The notes under the pieces: model-generated
Database searches by the model: none
The model's input: only the letters and a program-made list of their open reading frames with translations
What the model was told of the DNA's origin: nothing
Part shown: positions 12,941 to 15,108 of the stretch, one piece after another
Numbering within the stretch: the stretch's first letter is position 1
Layout of the letters: each line of letters opens with the position of its first letter
Position numbers and translations under genes: made by a program
Source of the DNA: Geodermatophilaceae bacterium
GTDB taxonomy: Bacteria; Actinomycetota; Actinomycetes; Mycobacteriales; Geodermatophilaceae
DNA length: 15,108 bases
NCBI GenBank assembly: GCA_013696785.1
Contig: JACCXW010000100.1
Location: 1 to 15,108 of the forward strand
Reading direction: 5' to 3'

Positions 12941-13579
12941 CTACAACCGGTTGAGCAGCGCTGGGTGCTGCTGGTCGTCGGTGCGGATGACGATGTCGGC
13001 GATGCCGACCGGATCGACCTCCTCGACGTAGCGTTGGAACGCCGGCAGCGTCCAGTGCTCGTCCTCCGGCGTACGCCGGGTGAGCGCGGCCGGGCCGACG
13101 CTGACATGCACGGTCAGGTCGAAGGGCAATCCGCGGCCGAGTAGCAGCGGTCCGTCCACGAGCACGACGGCAGTGGCCGGCACCTCGGCGTACTCCGCCC
13201 GCGTCGCGCGGTCGGTGGCGGGATCCCAGAGGGTGGGCAGGAACCGACCGGTGCCGCCCGGCCCGAGCGGATCGAGCACCTCGCGGCGCAGGCCATCAGC
13301 GTCGAGCCAGTCGTAGTAGGAGTCCGGGTCGGTACGTCCGGACTCGTAGCGCAGCGAGCGTGGGCGGAGGAAGAAGCGGCTCTGTACCCGGATCGCGTGC
13401 CGCCCGGCAGCAGCGATCCACCGCCCGGTCAGCCGGGTCAGCAGTTCCACCTCCCACGGCTCGGCGCCGTCCATGGCGACCCGCAAGGGGTGCTCCGGCA
13501 TACGACGGCCGATCAGCGCGGCCACCTCTTCCGGCACGGCCTCGGGAGGCAACGGACGCCAGACGGGGGGATTCGACAC
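12941..13579 (-). CDS. Uridine kinase-like protein without a recognisable Walker A motif
   Basis: A 212-residue protein resembling actinobacterial proteins annotated as uridine kinase or nucleoside kinase. Shared landmarks are FFLRPRSLRYESGRTDPDSYYDW (69-91, as separate blocks), RREVLDPLGPGG (98-109), LWDPATDRATR (117-127), VVLVDGPLLLGRGLPFDLTVHV and ALTRRTPEDEHW. At residues 33-45, where relatives read VAVDG followed by GKT, this protein has VAMDGAEPWEVE. The phosphate-binding Gly-Lys-Ser/Thr is missing, so ATP-dependent kinase activity is doubtful. The start is GTG 13579; an ATG in another frame nearby is a shadow. It is divergent from the arsR-like gene, with 68 bp between the starts, and convergent with nudC. 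Confidence 0.78.
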   Translation of the reverse strand: MSNPPVWRPLPPEAVPEEVAALIGRRMPEHPLRVAMDGAEPWEVELLTRLTGRWIAAAGRHAIRVQSRFFLRPRSLRYESGRTDPDSYYDWLDADGLRREVLDPLGPGGTGRFLPTLWDPATDRATRAEYAEVPATAVVLVDGPLLLGRGLPFDLTVHVSVGPAALTRRTPEDEHWTLPAFQRYVEEVDPVGIADIVIRTDDQQHPALLNRL

Positions 13580-13612
13580 ACCCCATCTTCACCGATGCGA
13601 CTGAAGAATGAC

Positions 13613-13642
13613 TTGAAAGATATATTTCGAAACGATACTTTC
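13613..13642 (+). promoter_or_regulatory. Promoter and dyad operator of the arsR-MFS operon
   Basis: TTGAAA (13613-13618) and TACTTT (13636-13641) are spaced by 17 bp, and the ATG at 13648 follows 6 nt after the -10 box: a near-consensus leaderless promoter. TTTCGAAA (13625-13632) is a perfect palindrome, and GAAAG (13615-13619) with CTTTC (13638-13642) form outer arms sharing the same centre (13628.5). The dyad covers the spacer and both boxes, as expected for autorepression by the ArsR-type protein. The local AT-richness stands out from the GC-rich surroundings. Confidence 0.65.
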
Positions 13643-13647
13643 ACATC

Positions 13648-14238
13648 ATGAGCATGTCGCCACGCACCCGGATCTCCGATGCGCAGTCATTGCGGGCACT
13701 GGCACACCCTGCGCGGGTCGCGTTGATCGAGGCGCTGGCCGTGCACGGATCGCTGACTGCGACCGAGGCCGGTGAGCTCATCGGGCAGAGCCCGTCGAAC
13801 TGCTCGTTCCATCTGCGCCAGCTGGCCAGATTCGGACTGATCGAGTCGGCGCCGTCCGCCGACGCCCGGAATCGACCGTGGCAGGTCGTAGAGGGCGGCA
13901 TCGGTGTCGACGTGAACCACCTCGAGGATGCGGACTTCAACGCCGCGGCCGCCAGCCTCAACGAGCTGTGGATCGCCCGGCAGGCGGCGGCCGAGACGGA
14001 CTGGACTCGTCGGTCCGCGCACGAGTCGACGTCGTGGCGGGAGGCGGCGTTCTCGGATCTCACCGTGCGCTGGCTCACCGCCGAGGAGTTGGCGCGCCTG
14101 CACGAGCGCGTCGACGAACTGCTGCTGGAGTTCCGCGACCGCCGCGATCCGGCGCAACGGCCTGCCGGCACCCGCCCGGTGCGCGCCTACTTCAGCGCCT
14201 TCCCAGCCGTCGTACAGCCCGACCGAGACGGAGACTGA
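13648..14238 (+). CDS. ArsR-type winged-helix transcriptional regulator
   Basis: A 196-residue protein with an ArsR/HTH_20-like DNA-binding domain: SLRALAHPARVALIEAL (about 14-30), SLTATEAGELIGQSPSNCSFHLRQL as helix 2-turn-recognition helix (about 36-60), and LARFGLIESAP leading to the wing. The C-terminal 110 residues are helical, with a long amphipathic region (about 140-175) that may be the dimer or ligand part. The metal-binding ELCVCDL motif of ArsR/SmtB sensors is absent, so it is not an obvious metal sensor; a drug or organic inducer is likelier. The ATG at 13648 lies 6 nt from the -10 box. The MFS gene starts 3 bp after its stop, so it probably represses that transporter. Confidence 0.88.
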   Translation: MSMSPRTRISDAQSLRALAHPARVALIEALAVHGSLTATEAGELIGQSPSNCSFHLRQLARFGLIESAPSADARNRPWQVVEGGIGVDVNHLEDADFNAAAASLNELWIARQAAAETDWTRRSAHESTSWREAAFSDLTVRWLTAEELARLHERVDELLLEFRDRRDPAQRPAGTRPVRAYFSAFPAVVQPDRDGD

Positions 14239-14241
14239 CCC

Positions 14242-15108
14242 ATGCGTGCGCTGTTCGCCAACCGCGACTTCAGGCTGCTGTTCGCCGGCCTGGTGCCCTC
14301 GATGTTCGGCGACTCCGCGATGTTCATCGTGCTCGCCATCTGGGCGAAGGACCTCACCGGGTCGAATGCGGCGGCGGGCATCACCATCCTCGCCGTCGTG
14401 GCGCCTGCCACGATCGCGCCGTTCGTGGGATTCCTTGTGGACCGGGCGCGCCGCCGGCCGTTCCTGATGTGGACGAACGCCGCTGCGGCCCTGGTGGTGC
14501 TGCCGCTGCTGCTGATCGGGCCGAGCGGCCCGGTGTGGCTGGTCTACGCCGTCGCGTTCGGCTACGGCAGCTTCCTGGTGCTGCACACCGCGGCCATGTC
14601 CGGGCTGCTCAAGGCGATGCTGCCGGTGGAGCTGCTCGGGGACGCCAATTCGCTGCTGCAGTCCGTCCGGCTGGGCATGCGGCTGATCGCCCCGTTGTTC
14701 GGTGCCGGCGTCTACGCCGCATTCGGTGGTGCCGTGGTGGCGCTCATCGACGCGGCGACATTCCTGGTGGCGGCCTTGGTGCTTGCCCTGCTGCGGGTCG
14801 CCGAGGCGCGGCCGGTGCGCGAGCCGCAACGCCTGCGCACTGAGATGGCCGCCGGTGCCCGGTTCCTGCTCGCCGAGCCGGTCCTGCGCCGTGTCGTCCT
14901 GGCGCTGGGCGCCGCGCTGCTGCTGGTCGGACCGGTGGAGACCGCGTATTTCGCTGTCGTGGATGAGGGGCTCGGCCGGGAACCGTCGTTCACCGGCGTC
15001 CTGCTGTCGGTCGAGGGTGTCGGTGCGATCCTGGGCGCGCTGTCGGCGCCGAGGCTGATGCGGCGCCTCGGCGAGCAGCGGGTGATCGCCGTCGGGCTGG
15101 TCCTCGTG
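14242..15108 (+). CDS. MFS transporter (5' part, runs off the right edge)
   Basis: The first 289 residues of a major facilitator superfamily permease of the MFS_3/MDR type. RALFANRDFRLLFAGLVPSMFGDSAMF (read as RALF... then FAGL...) is the typical N-terminus, with TM1 at about 11-33. VDRARRRPFLMW (67-78) is the loop 2-3 motif A equivalent. Further hydrophobic segments lie at about 40-62, 80-93, 98-122, 145-160, 164-185, 213-236 and 250-268. GGAG lies 8 nt before the ATG. The gene follows the ArsR-type regulator by 3 bp, a common regulator-efflux pump arrangement, suggesting export of a toxic organic compound. The substrate cannot be read from sequence, and the C-terminal half is outside the window. 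Confidence 0.9.
   Translation, partial: MRALFANRDFRLLFAGLVPSMFGDSAMFIVLAIWAKDLTGSNAAAGITILAVVAPATIAPFVGFLVDRARRRPFLMWTNAAAALVVLPLLLIGPSGPVWLVYAVAFGYGSFLVLHTAAMSGLLKAMLPVELLGDANSLLQSVRLGMRLIAPLFGAGVYAAFGGAVVALIDAATFLVAALVLALLRVAEARPVREPQRLRTEMAAGARFLLAEPVLRRVVLALGAALLLVGPVETAYFAVVDEGLGREPSFTGVLLSVEGVGAILGALSAPRLMRRLGEQRVIAVGLVLV

Noticed and set aside
13648..14238. Metal-sensing ArsR/SmtB regulator for the cobalt system
   Set aside because: It lacks the ELCVCDL-type or other Cys/His metal sites, lies about 9 kb from the nitrile operon, and is adjacent to an MFS pump that is its more likely target.
13687..14829. Minus-strand open frame of 380 codons
   Set aside because: It is antisense to the ArsR-type and MFS genes, rich in Arg/Gln/His, with no motif.

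Overview
The window is about 15 kb of high-GC DNA that is almost entirely coding. GTG starts, 4-bp ATGA/GTGA overlaps between genes, extracytoplasmic DUF2510 and FhuF-type proteins, and several likely leaderless promoters (TANNNT box 6-8 nt before the start codon) point to an actinomycete. No rRNA, tRNA, IS element or CRISPR array was seen. The genus cannot be named from this sequence.

Left part, minus strand (1-4702): a nitrile-degradation operon read right to left. It holds a FhuF-like 2Fe-2S protein, an amidase-signature amidase, nitrile hydratase beta and alpha subunits, the nitrile hydratase accessory (P14K-type) protein, then CbtB and CbtA for cobalt uptake (cbtA runs off the left edge). 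The alpha subunit carries the VCTLCSC metal claw of cobalt-type enzymes. The block therefore imports cobalt, inserts it into the hydratase, converts nitrile to amide, and hydrolyses the amide to acid plus ammonia. The amidase-beta, beta-alpha and alpha-accessory junctions are all 4-bp ATGA overlaps, so these four genes should be translationally coupled.

Divergent region (4703-5041): no gene seen. It holds a structured segment (4700-4800) that on the plus strand has the layout of a SAM-I/SAM-IV-like aptamer and on the minus strand would bury the fhuF-like start codon. It also holds a perfect 16-bp palindrome with a repeated half, and the promoter/operator of a toxin-antitoxin pair. A Phd/YefM antitoxin and RelE/ParE toxin follow on the plus strand.

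Middle (5574-8459): an epoxide-hydrolase-like alpha/beta hydrolase (minus); a divergent two-TM potassium channel with an RCK/TrkA-N domain (plus); and a secreted PQQ-type beta-propeller protein (minus) whose 3' end is displaced by a single-base frameshift. The original stop of the propeller gene shares a CTAG with the stop of the channel gene.

Right part (8567-15108): a DUF2510 membrane-anchored protein, then a tightly coupled trio of catalytic M16 peptidase, M16 partner lacking the zinc motif, and NudC NAD(H) pyrophosphatase, joined by GTGA overlaps. A convergent uridine-kinase-like gene has lost a recognisable Walker A motif. Divergent from it is an ArsR-type regulator with a dyad operator in its promoter, followed by an MFS transporter that runs off the right edge.
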